NCBI GenBank assembly: GCA_020796225.1 | Contig: CM036754.1 | Coordinates: 71,013,940-71,077,939 of the forward strand | Direction: 5' to 3' | Source: Arion vulgaris | Taxonomy: Eukaryota; Mollusca; Gastropoda; Stylommatophora; Arionidae | DNA length: 64,000 nucleotides | In this document: positions 45,347 to 57,700 of the stretch, in pieces | Position numbering within the stretch: position 1 is the stretch's first letter | Layout: every line of letters starts with the position of its first letter | Made by a program: the position numbers and the translations under genes | The notes under the pieces: generated by a model | Database searches by the model: none | What the model was told of the DNA's origin: nothing | Seen by the model: the letters and a program-made list of their open reading frames with translations, nothing else

Positions 45347-45615
45347 TATATATATATATACTGAATAATTAAAAGTTTGAACCTGTAAATATTGTCTACT
45401 TCTGGAACACTCTTCTCTATTGAAGTAACAGTCAGGCCTACAGAAATCTAAAAATATGGAAGGGGAAAAATATACCAACACAATTTCATTATTTCCACAA
45501 ACTAGTGAATTGAGAACATGGGCGACACCCTCATGAGAAACAAGAATTCTCGTGTTGCTTTGAACCATTAATTGTTGACAATCTTGTTCTATTACAATAG
45601 CACAAAGGGTGAGAA

Positions 45616-45709
45616 ATGGAGCCGTGGGCACAGCTTGTGTCTGTGACTGAATTAGATTCATCAGCAATTTCAATAACAAAAGACAAGTTTGTGATTGGTA
45701 GGAGCAACG
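45616..45709 (+). CDS. CHFR: CHFR exon 1 (start of FHA)
   Basis: This exon encodes residues 1-31, MEPWAQLVSVTELD to KFVIGRSN, ending in phase 1 at donor G|GTAAGT. IGR is the first FHA strand motif. Confidence 0.93.
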
Positions 45710-48700
45710 GTAAGTAAAAACCGGACCGATATAATAATTAAGTTAGCCATCAGATTAGTGCACAAGGAACACGCCCATAAGTGTTCTGATCTCATCTTCA
45801 GTATACCTGCTAGCTCGTGGCGACTGTTGAGTTCCAGTACATCGTCTTCTTCAACAAAGAACCGGTGTCGTTAGTCGCCACACGCTGATGGACATACTCA
45901 AGGGAGAGATCCGATCTCTCAGATCGGAGCACTTAATGGACTAATTTGTTCGACGTGCAGTGATGGTGATGCGACGACTAAACTAAAAACTAAAACGAAA
46001 CAAGTACATCGTCGAATAGTTTGAAATTTTTTGTTCAAATCTAGAATACAATATAATTACAATATTCAAGTTGGCTACAAGTTCCTATAATATAAGTATA
46101 GTGAAGTCAGGGCATAGACGTAGAACCCAAGCCACCAAATAATTCCCTGTCTGACCGTCTCTCTTTTGGCGTTCCGGATATCGGTACGGTCCATTGCTTT
46201 ACAGCTTGCCATTGTAACCGTGCCAGTAAGTCTGTCCTGTGTCTGCACGCTCATTTCCCTTCTCACGCGGGACGCATGTCTGGTTGTGAAAACGTAGGTG
46301 ACTCTCCAATGTCCCGAACTTAAAACAGACCCGTGCCATTGTCTATGCAAACAGCCATACTTCCTGAACATGTTCATTAAGTTGCTGAGAATGCAGACAG
46401 AGGTCTCACTCAGTGTCTAAGCTGTGGCAAGGGCTTTGGTCAAGGCCATAACTTCCACAGTCAAACTACTTGTGATCACAACAAAAGCACTTCTCTCTTC
46501 TCTGGCAAAGCTCCCACTACACTGGGCCGTGATAGCCCATGTTCTATGCACATGACAAACAATCGATGCATTCCAGTATAATTAACAATGTCACCCTTTG
46601 AAATTCTCACGGACTAATTCCGGCACCTCTGATGCTTCAACCGCTAGGTTTTTATGTGTACATTCTCTTTCAAGTGTGATAATGACATGGAAGGAGGTCC
46701 TTTAGTTTACTGGCACCTTTATCCATTCATTACCCTGCACTATATCTTCTAGAGTGCACACAAGTTGAATTACATTCTCTGCCCAACCCAAAAAAAAGAC
46801 ATTCCTCATTTTAGTTTAGTTTTTCCTCCTTATGTCCCCAACAGTAAATGCTCTTTTTTCAGCACAGTGCTTGTCTGTGTTCAAACCTTAATAGTTGAAT
46901 AGTCAAGTCAAAATCTTCATGACCCTTACTGCTTATCTCATGTGGATCTGAGAATGGTGAGCTTAGCCTAATTTTTTATCTTTTCTGATCTTTCATTCTG
47001 TGTCTGGCTGAGCATTATAATTGCAGTAGCATACTCAATTGCTGAAAGGACCAGGCAGAGGCGCCCGCAGAAAATTTTCTAGGGGGGGGGCAAAATATTT
47101 TTAGTAATGTTTTAATGGTTTTAATTTACTGTAGCGTATTTGTATGGTGAACGAACGGACAGGACATTGTAGTAATGAAGGGCATACTGTAGCAACAAAA
47201 TTTTTATGAACACAATATATGTATATAACAAAAAATATTACAACATAAATTTAAAATAAAATGTATTCTTTAAACAAGAACTGGAGTCGTCTGTTATCGC
47301 TACCAAACATATCTACAATTTTGTCCATAAAGTCTTTTTGTTGCAGTTCACTTTGTCTCTGTGTACGCTTAACATGCACAATCCAGACAGACGTTCATCT
47401 GACATTGTAGATCTAAGCGTACATGTTGTTGCTGATAATGTTAGCAAAACTAGTAAGGCATACCTGACACTCGGATAAAACTTTGTAAAAGGTAACAAGT
47501 CGATGAAATCTTGGCTACTTTTGTATTCTAGCGTTTTCCAAAAATCAAACCAACAAAGGCTTCAGTTTCAAAATTACCAATGTGGTATACCTGATTAATA
47601 GTAGACATTATATCCTTAAACTGTTTGACGATTCAGTTTGCACAATTTCAAGGATGTAGCAACGCTAAGTTAAATTGTGCACTGTTGGCTTCACAAAATC
47701 GACTCTCCATTGAGTTAATTAGAGAATCTAAGTATGGAATGTAAACTGTTTGTCTGAAGTACTCTTCAACACTTATGGTTCCCGGATTATTTCGATGCTT
47801 TTGTCTTCCACAATGTCTTGGGATAATCAGTTCAATATCCACTTTCTGTGCGAGTTGTACTGTTTTCTCAAAAATATCCCTGAAATAGTTATCGGAATCA
47901 CCTCGGTGAAGTTTTACTACACTGAGCAGGTTTTGAACTTGCAGTTGGACTTCTGGAAGATCAACTTGAACAGCTCTTGTTGAGATCCACGATGCCATGC
48001 TGAGCTGGTATGGTTTCTGGCACATTCATTAAATTCTTTGTACTTTGTACAAGGAGTAGTAATGAAAGTAACATTATTTGACTATTTTCAAGCAATCAGG
48101 GGACAGTGCCCATCCCCTGCGGGCGCCCATGGGACCAGCCCGGGTACAAAGACTATCAAAGCCTTATTGTTACAGAACACATAGACCATGTGGTAATAAA
48201 GGCAGGGAAGGGCAAAACTGCAATGACGGCAACAAACTGCGAGCAGCATCACCTATTCTCTTATTTCATGACGTGGTTGTGTCTGTGATAGAGTATGCGC
48301 TCGCGATCCTGACTCTTATTCATAATCAGATGTAAAGGATACAGAGCAACGTTATGTGCATCATACTTGGGTACACTATAGATAACACAGTGCAGGACAA
48401 CGATTTGTTACCCTGGCGTTAAATTATTAAATGAAATTCCTTTGTCACTTGGCTGTAGGATAATTTGTTAATATTTATTTACTTGATTAATTTAATTTCA
48501 CAGACTGTGATCTACCTCATTCTGATAGTAAACGAGTCTCAGGAAAGCACTGCTACATTGAAAGGGATGGAAATGGAAAAGTCTGGCTCTATGATACAAG
48601 GTTAATTTACACTTTACTGAGATTTTTTCTAACCTTTCACATTGTCTGAACTATGTTCCTAAGTACATGTTATGAAAATTAGGTTCATTATTTGTATTTT

Positions 48701-51700
48701 TCTTAGTTTTTCAATGTTTTGTTGGAGATATCAGTTGTAAAGAAACTCATTTGATAATTGTATTTGTTCTTTTAACACATACAAATTAAAATATGTGGCC
48801 TTTTTCATCTTTACAGGTGGTCAATTGACTAGTGTTTTACTTTGACAACTTCTGAGTTTGCGCTTGTATCTCTTGTCTTTCAGCTCATTCCTAAGTCTCT
48901 ATTCAAAAGAGTCTGCTTCTTTGCCTAATGTTGTTTTCCACATAACTCTGTTGTTAGCTAGTTTTTCCCCATTTGTTGGGACTGATAGAAAAGTTCTTCA
49001 TTGAGGTTGTGCAGACATCTTTATATCTGAGCAGTGGGGATCGCGAGAGAGAGAGATATCTGAGCAGTGATCTGCCATGGTGCCTCTTCCCTTCCGAAAG
49101 TTCACAGAACAACAGCTGTTGAGGTATGCGGCTATTGTCCATTCTTCTCACATGCCCTAGCCATCTTAAGTCTTCTACAGCTGAACATGCTCATGATGGA
49201 AGGCAAGTTTGTACATTGCAGTACTTCAGAGTTGGTTATCTTGTTGTACCACCTGATTTTCATAATCTTGCAATGACAAAGAAGGTGAAACATGTTAAGT
49301 GTCCTCTCATGCCTTGAGTAGCTGTTCATTTTTTTTTTTGAGCCATATAGTAAAGAGCTAATTACACAGGTTCGATATATTTGAATCTTCGCCTGGAATG
49401 TTAATTGTGTATTGTCCCACTATCTCTTTGATAGTTTACTGAATGTAGTAGCCGCACTACCTATTCCAGCATTGATTTCTTAGTCACGAGAAAGGCTGGT
49501 AGTGACTATGGATCCAAGATAGCAAAATTAGTGAATTGGTGTTAGCCATTTAAAATGATATTTTGCCCGAGTGGTTACCGGGGCCCAAATTGAGGTGTAA
49601 AGAATAGAAAATCACTGTTACCTGCCACGCATGTCGTAAGAGGTGACTAAGGATGAATATGAATGAATTATGTTTTCATTCTAGGGTGTGCAATAGTAAT
49701 ATCTAAAATATTACACATGCTTTTTAGGATATATTAAATCTTTTTTTTAAATTTTGAATTTTTGGGTAAACACACTCCCAAAAAACCATAAAAACACAAA
49801 TGCTAAGGCTGCATGAATCAGATTTCCACATGAATAGAATTTATGTTGAGGTATGGTACATCGGTCTGGGTGGTGATTGAGAGAGAGAAATATTACAATT
49901 GCACACCTTAGAATGAAAACGGAATTCATTTATATTCATTAGATTCAGAGCCTTAGGGATTTGAAATTTTGTGTTTGGTGGCCATTTTGTTTTGTCTCCA
50001 TGGCAACGCTTTGACATTTTTTTGTTAACTAACCTTTTTCTACTCCTCTAAGTCATAATCTTTCAAAATGGTTATACAAATTTTACATAAATGTGAAATC
50101 AACAAAAATAGTTTCTTGACCCCCATACTACCGAATCCCCCCATACCAGAAAAGTACAAATTAGTTGTGTGACTATATAAAACTGTTTTCTGTATTTTTG
50201 TTTGTTTTTCAGTACAAATGGAACACTCTTGAATCTTTCCATTAAAATAACTAAAGGACAGGTGAGTAAATAGCCTTTATGAAATATTTTTCACGTGTAA
50301 CAGAGTACTGACCATAGTTTTCTTTAATTTATCATTGATTGATATTTTGAAAGAGCTGAAGCATATTTTGTGAAGACAGAAGGAAGTGAATAAAGAGCAA
50401 ATAAAATAGAAGTAAAAGATAATTAACGGATTTGATTGATAGGACCATCATCATTGCACTTTGGTGAGTAACCATGTGTGCTCCGATCTCTTTCTTACAG
50501 GAAGATCTCAGTGGCAGTGCACAAACTCTGTAGCACCAGCGAGAGTCCCCAATGTAATTTAAAAAATGGTGAGATTATTGCGTAGGAGTTTTATATTACA
50601 TTTTTTTTGAATGAATTTTGCACTGGCAGTAGCTTTCCAGCCTGATCTTCTCGATTTTTAAGTGCCATGGGTTCTTTTTATGTGTTCAACTTGAACACGG
50701 GACCTACGTTTTATCGTCCATCTCCGATAGGACTAGAACTCGATCTCACCTACACTGAGATCAGGGATCTCTGGAAAAATATCCAGACGGCTCCACGAGG
50801 AGCAAACCAAGTACCATTAGAACGAGGCGAGCACCTAACCTCTATGCCACAGAGACCGCCTAAATTAATGAATGTAATGAGCTAGATAGAGTGTGTAGAA
50901 GAAGAAATAGAGTTTTGATAAACACAAATATTTTTAACAAAAACATAGACACGATTTAAAATGGAAGCGCCAGTGGTTACCGGGCCCAAATTTGGGGTGT
51001 AAAGAATAGAACCACTGTTACTTGCCACGCATGTCGTAAGAGGCGATTAAGGGGTTTGGCTGAAATCGGATGCACATGTCCTAAACGTGCAGAAGTCTAT
51101 GCGTTTAGGGGCCTACCAAACCAATATGCAACGTATACACGTTCTTGGCAAAGATCAAACATATCACAAAGAGTGATTAAAATTGGTCGTAAAGAACGAA
51201 CGCAAGAAGAAGAAGAAAAATGGAAGGAAATGTTGAAGCCAAAGCATAGTAACTTTTGAAAATGACAATATGTTTGAATCGCATATCTTTTTCTCCTGCA
51301 GTGCTGGGAGTTACATCATGGAGATGAGATACATATTGTACACAAGAAAGATGACACCAAAGATGGTAGGAGACTTTTTTCTTTATTACATTTTGATTCT
51401 ATTCATTTCTTAAAGATTGCTTTAGCTTCTTCTTTTCTATAATTCTGTTTGCCTTACGGCGTTAGGAGAAGAAAAGATTTATAGAACTGGCTTTTGTGTG
51501 CGCTTCATAAATAATGTTTTTCACTGCCTCTGTTATTTCTGAGGCCCACCTTTTGCATGGAGAGCCTTTTGCTTTGTAGCCACTGCATTGCTCTTTGGGC
51601 CACTGTCTGTTAGTAATCTGCTTATGTGGCATCCATTTAATTTGTTTATTTCTTGGTGAAGAGTCAATACTGATTTTGTTCCATTTTTTCCTGATGTCTT

Positions 51701-54700
51701 CATTTCTAAACTGGTCTCTTCTTGATACTCACATAATTCTGTGTTTTGCAAAGTAATTGGGATGCAGATATGGCAGGAGTAGTAATACTGACTTATATCA
51801 TAAATCATCTCTTTGGTGCATTCAAAAAACATACATGTCTAACCAATGAAACAAAGATCAATTAGTTCTTCGCCCAAGTGGTTACCGGGCCCAAATTTGG
51901 GGTGTAAAGAATAGAACCACTGTTACCTGTCACGCATGTCGTAAGAGGCAACTAAGGAGGTTTGGCTGAAATCGGATGCATGTGTCTTAAGCGTGTAGAA
52001 GTCTATACGTTTAGGGGCCTACCAAACCAATGTGCAACGTATACACATTCTTGGCAAAGATCAAACATATCACAAAGGGTGATTAAAATTGGTCGAAAGA
52101 ATGAACGCAAAGAAGAAGAATTAGTTCTTCACAATGGGAAAGTCGTGAGAGCTGCAATAGGTGAAGTCTTGAGACTTCTTTTCTTTCCAGTGTTGTGTAA
52201 TTAGACCAGTGAGTTGGGCTAAGTAAATCATATTTGGGGCAGTCTTGAAGTATGTGCTTTATGCTATGTTATGCGATCAATGTCAGCACATTGGTCGTTC
52301 CTATGCATGTTTTGTCCTCCATTGCAGCAACTATCCCAAAATCCATCTGCTTACCATACCAGTGAAAAGTTGATTTTTATACCGTTTCTGTCTTCCACGA
52401 AGACAACACTTTCTGTCATGTTCAGACTCAACTCCTAATTCTCGCATTCATTCCAGTATCCAAGTCTTGTCCATATGACATAAATGACCGCATACTTCAT
52501 TAAGGACATCAGATCTGTCCATGCTTCTGCCAGATTGAGCAGGGGCTTTAGCATGAAAGTCAACACGTTCTTTGCCCTGCACTCCAGCATATCCATGTGG
52601 GTACAGTCAGGTCATTGTCCTGAGATGTGACAACTAAATGCTGTCCATGCATTCTTCCCACATACTTATAGACTCACTATGTTGAAGCATATTCATGGAG
52701 TCTGATATGATAATTGCATAGGTGACCTGATGTTCAGCCACTCACAAGAGAACCCTGGAGGCAGCAGTGATCTCCTTAGTTATGCTCAATGTTTTGTTTT
52801 GAAGACTCCTCATTGTGTTCCTATTTCTTTGTGCAGAATAAGCACATACTGATCTGGTTCTGCATCTGACAGAGCCATCAGTGTAAATAATGATATACCC
52901 TGGATGGGAGTGCTGATCAGTATGTGCTTTTAAATCTGAGGTACATGTACACATAGTTGAATTGCGAATCTAGAATTTTGTATATGTGTAGCTGTGGTGT
53001 CAATTGTGTTCTGTTATGAGATGCCGAAAGCTAATCTGCTCATATTTTGTTAGTCATCCTTTGTTAGTAGTTTTTGAAGTTTGTCACTTGTCGTTATTTT
53101 CAGACATTGGCTACATGTTCCAGGATATGGAAGCACTGAGGGCAGAGACAAGTTCAGAGTTGGAAGATACGGAGGAATTAACCCAAGTTATCGATGATAG
53201 TAATGCTACAATAGCAGGTTGGGGTATTATTTATTTTAATGTTAGGCAACATCTCTATTCAGATTAAATGCTCTGATCACACTAAAAAGCCCCTGGCAAT
53301 TCAAAATCGAGAAGAGCAGACTGGAAAACCGCTCCCGGGCAAAATATATTAAAAAGATTAAATAATAAAATGCATATAACAAATTTTCACCATCATATAA
53401 ATTACATCGGGGACCCTCGCCAGTGCTGCGGAGTTCATCCACTGCCGTTGAGATCTTCCTGTGTAAGAAAGAGATCAGAACACACATGGTTACTCCCTGA
53501 GGTGCAATGATGATGGTCCTATCAATCAATTAAATACTCTATAAATCAAAGGTTGACTGTAGAATTTGGCTTTCAACATTTTGTCTCCTGTCTTGATGGT
53601 ACACTACATTAAACTAATTGACTATTTGTATTCTGATATATTAGTTTCCCTCTCAATTTTATCTTGGTAATTTTCAATAATATTGTTTAGATTTTAGATT
53701 CTGTCCATTTATGCTATCTCAACAACTTTAACTATCTCTACAACTATTTTGACACTTTTTTACTACATTTTCTTGGGCAAATGGACTAAGATCATTAGAG
53801 TTTAAAAATGTTAAAAAAAAACAACATAAAGGAAACCTTTTATACCACAAGACATATAGGGTAATAAAGTGTTAGGCCTGTGTTCGCCAGTGTGTTGCCG
53901 GGGCCTGCAAGGGAAGCAAATAATAGTAACACTGCGGACTACAAGGCATGTCATAAGAGGCGACTGAGGTAGGGAGAAGCTACCCTGTAAATAAAAAGCA
54001 GTGCAGAAAATCAGTAGGATGTGCTGGCCTACTAGTAGGTGCATAACTGGCGCAATGTACAATCGCTCTTAGGCTCAGATCACTTACCAATCACAAAGAG
54101 TGGTTTAACAAGTGGTCGATATGGAGCTCTCGAAGAAGAAGGCTCGTATTTTTCATTGAATGTTGGCACACAGTGGGTAATGTCAATATCACGCCGGCCA
54201 TCTTTACTTCCCAGTGCTTTTCCTCGTACCCAATTGAGGCTTGGTCGACATGAGAGCCGTTATGGTTGGAAAAAATTCCACACCCCCTGTGGAATTGAAC
54301 CTGGACCACTAGCCTAAGAAGCGAGTTCACTAACAACTATGCTACTGCAGCTCTCACTGTTTTGTAACTGAACACAGATAAATCCTTGGAACTTAAAAGT
54401 CATGTAGAAAATTGGTTTTTCATTGCTATGTAAGTTAATGTATTTCAAAATTTGTTGACAGATGAAGATGTTAACACAGTCACAACACCAAGTCCTCTCA
54501 AGAGAAGGGTAAGATGATAATCTTACATTCCATCAATAAATTAAACATTTCTCTCTCTCCCTGCCTTTTTAACCCGGATTGGGACATAGACCCTCAACCA
54601 ACTCATGCCAAGTCTTCCTATCTCCTGCAGCTCCCTCCATCTCTTCTTTATATTGTTGATCTCTGCCATCAAATCCCGTCTCCATGTATTTCTCAGCCTC

Positions 54701-57700
54701 CCCTTCTTTCGCTGTCCCTACGGGTTCCAGGAAAGGACCCTTCTTGTTATATTCCCCTCAGGATTTCGCAGTGTGTCCTATTCAGCGCCACTATCTTTTT
54801 TTAACCTCTTGGTTTACTGGAATCTGTCTTATTCTCGCCATAAGTTCCTTGTGACCCTATCATACAATCTCAATCCCTTTATTCTGCACAGACACCAGTT
54901 GATTAATTAAATTAAACATTTGGTGATGGATAAATATTAGAAAATAATAAATTATTTTAAAAAAACTTTTAAAATGAACTTCCACCAATGAACTCATTCC
55001 ATTTACCAAAGAGTGCAATTTGTCTTCACTGGGTTTATTAGCTTTCAAAGTAATATTTTTGCAGATAGAGACAGAACTAAATGAGCTAAAAGCTGGTGCA
55101 ATGAAGTCATTCCTTCGGCTTTAGATTCTTTTTAACTGTGACTCTCAACTGAAATCTATTCTTCTAGGTCGTATTCTTCATCCGCAGTGTGTTGCCTTGC
55201 AAAGGAAGCAAAGAATAGTACCACTGCGACCTACAAGACATGTCGTAAGAAGCGACTGAGGTAGTGGCCTAGGGAAGCTACCCTAGTAAATAAAAGCATA
55301 GCAGAAATCAGATGTGCGGTGAAGATGATCTTCAAATGAACAATTGGTGTTTTAGAGTCACATATGCAGGGAATGAGATTACCAAAGTCAGCATCAGATG
55401 AGCTGACCAAGATTCTAATCCATTTTCCAGTTTTGATCCTGGTAGCAGCTGTTTCACAATAGTCCAACTGAGAGAGTAAAAAATAAGAGCAGGCAAACCC
55501 TGTCACAAAAATGCCTTGTTGAAAATGGGTGTGTCAGGTTGAAAGATGACATTACCATAGTCTCACTGTAGATTGCTACAGAACTTAACAAATATCTTTA
55601 TCGGGATGAATGAGGACGGGGAATTTGCATGTAGCTAAAAATATTAATTGTGAGAATGAAATAGTGTGTTTTCTTGTTTGGGTCCTGTTACTGTAAATAG
55701 CCATGAGAGAGAAGTGTGTTTAACCAGCAATCCACATGAACCAGCAGTATGCCTACCCTTCGACATCTGTTGGAAGAGACTGAGCACCTATTGGTCTGCT
55801 CGGAGTGATGTAACATCAGTTCAATAACCAATACTGCAAATAGCTATATATGATGAGCATAACATGTCAAAATCTTAGTTTTTCGGGTATTAGCTTCAGT
55901 TATTATGTCTAGCTATGACTTATGTCCGTATTATAGTTGCATTATTGTGTATAAAAGAGTGATCATTTGTTATTTCTGTAGAAATCAACAGATATCTCCC
56001 CGGTTCCTATTAAAAAAGTTAAAACGGATCCACCAGTTGTTGAAATATCACCACCAACAGGTTTGTTTGTTTGTTTGTTTATCAAGATGAGAGAAATGTA
56101 CACACTTATTTCTTGTCTTTTATTTATTTCTACTGTTATTGAGTGTTGTTATTTCTTTCTCGTAGCCCAGTCTACCGGTTGTATTCTTACTTTTCCATGT
56201 ACCGTGTTTACCAAACAGACACATGGCAAAAATCCATAAAATTTTCACAAAAATTACTCGATACACCTCCTTATGTACATAGACATACTGTATGACTTGT
56301 ATACACTAGGAGGTGAGTTTAGTAATTTTTGCATGAAAATTATATGGATTTTCACCATGAAATGAGCAGAGTCGCAACCTGAAAACTTCTTTAAACAAAA
56401 CAAAAATACTTCCTGTTCATGGAGCAAGAGATAATATACACTGTTGATGATTTTAGATATCAGGAGTATCTGAAAATGATATGGAGTATTGATGAATTGA
56501 TTAATAGTGCCATCATCGTCATTGCACTTTGATGAATGACTATGTGTGCTCAGATATCTTTCTTACACACGAAGACCTCAGCAGCGGTGAACAAACTCTG
56601 TAGCAAAGGTGAGGGTCTCCAATATAATTTTAAAGATGGTGAAATTTTGTGTATGAATTTCATTTTAATCTATTGAATTTTGTCTGGGCAACGACTTTGT
56701 AGCCTACAATTAAAGATTTTCAACTGTCAAGGGTTCTTTTACGTACTCAACTTGAACGAGACCTATGTTTTATCATCCGTCACCGATAGAACTAGGAACT
56801 TGAGCTCACCTACACTGAGATCAGGGATCTCTGATAAAATGTCCTGATAGCTCAAAATGTGAAACGAATGGAGTGGTGCATGCTTTTATCAAACAAAGGA
56901 TACACCAGAAGCGAAAAAATTCAGACTTGTTATACGGCAGACACAGCCTTAAGAAATCTCAGAAGGTTTAGATAGTATAATATAGAAATATCTTTCTCAG
57001 ATTGTATGCTGTCAGTTTTTTTAATTTTCTGCATGGCTGTCTCACATGTTTATAATCACACAGATGATGTCAAGAGAAAAGTGAGCAGCACTCATGCCAT
57101 TGCAGACACCTCAGACAAAACTTCGGACAAAACTGACAAGACATCTTGCACCTCTGAAACCAAGCAAGAACAAAATAAATTATCAGGAAAGTTGGAAGAA
57201 AAAACGGAACCTAAGCTTGCAGGAAAGCCAGTAGTCCCTGAGGAACCAGAAGATGCCTTCGCTGAAAGCCTTGTCTGTATAATCTGTCAGGAGCTGTTAT
57301 ATGACTGTATAAGGTGCCTATATAATACATTTCTGTTGCTTCCTCCATGAATCTAGTTACTTACTCATGAATGCCTTTTTTCTCTCATTTCACTATCTTG
57401 AAATGTCTTAGAAAAATAACCCCGTTTCCCCTCGCAGAGAACTACTACTGCCTTGTAGTTTGATTGGGGACAATCAAAGGCTAGCAGAGCAAACTGTACA
57501 CAAAACTGGACTGCGGGCAAACCAAGTAGTCCAAAAAAGACTGTAACCTGAACAGATGACGCTCAACAACCCGGGAGGGAAGGTTGTCTAAGCGTAGCTA
57601 CCCTAAAAGAAAATAGCAACCTGCTGCCTTGCAGGTCAGCTGGGAATAGCCAAAGGCTGACGGAGAGCAAACCCAGTAAATGCTGGCTAAAACCGGACAC

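Noticed and set aside
45909..45930. Palindrome TCCGATCTCTCAGATCGGA, similar to a sequencing-adapter stub
   Set aside because: GCTCCGATCTC is a normal part of SINE-C and LINE-R in this window, so the resemblance to adapter sequence is chance; the palindrome comes from abutting repeat ends.
57425..57445. TTTCCCCTCGCAG as acceptor of an extra CHFR exon
   Set aside because: The sequence after it belongs to a repeat found elsewhere, and exon 8 joins exon 9 in frame across the RING.
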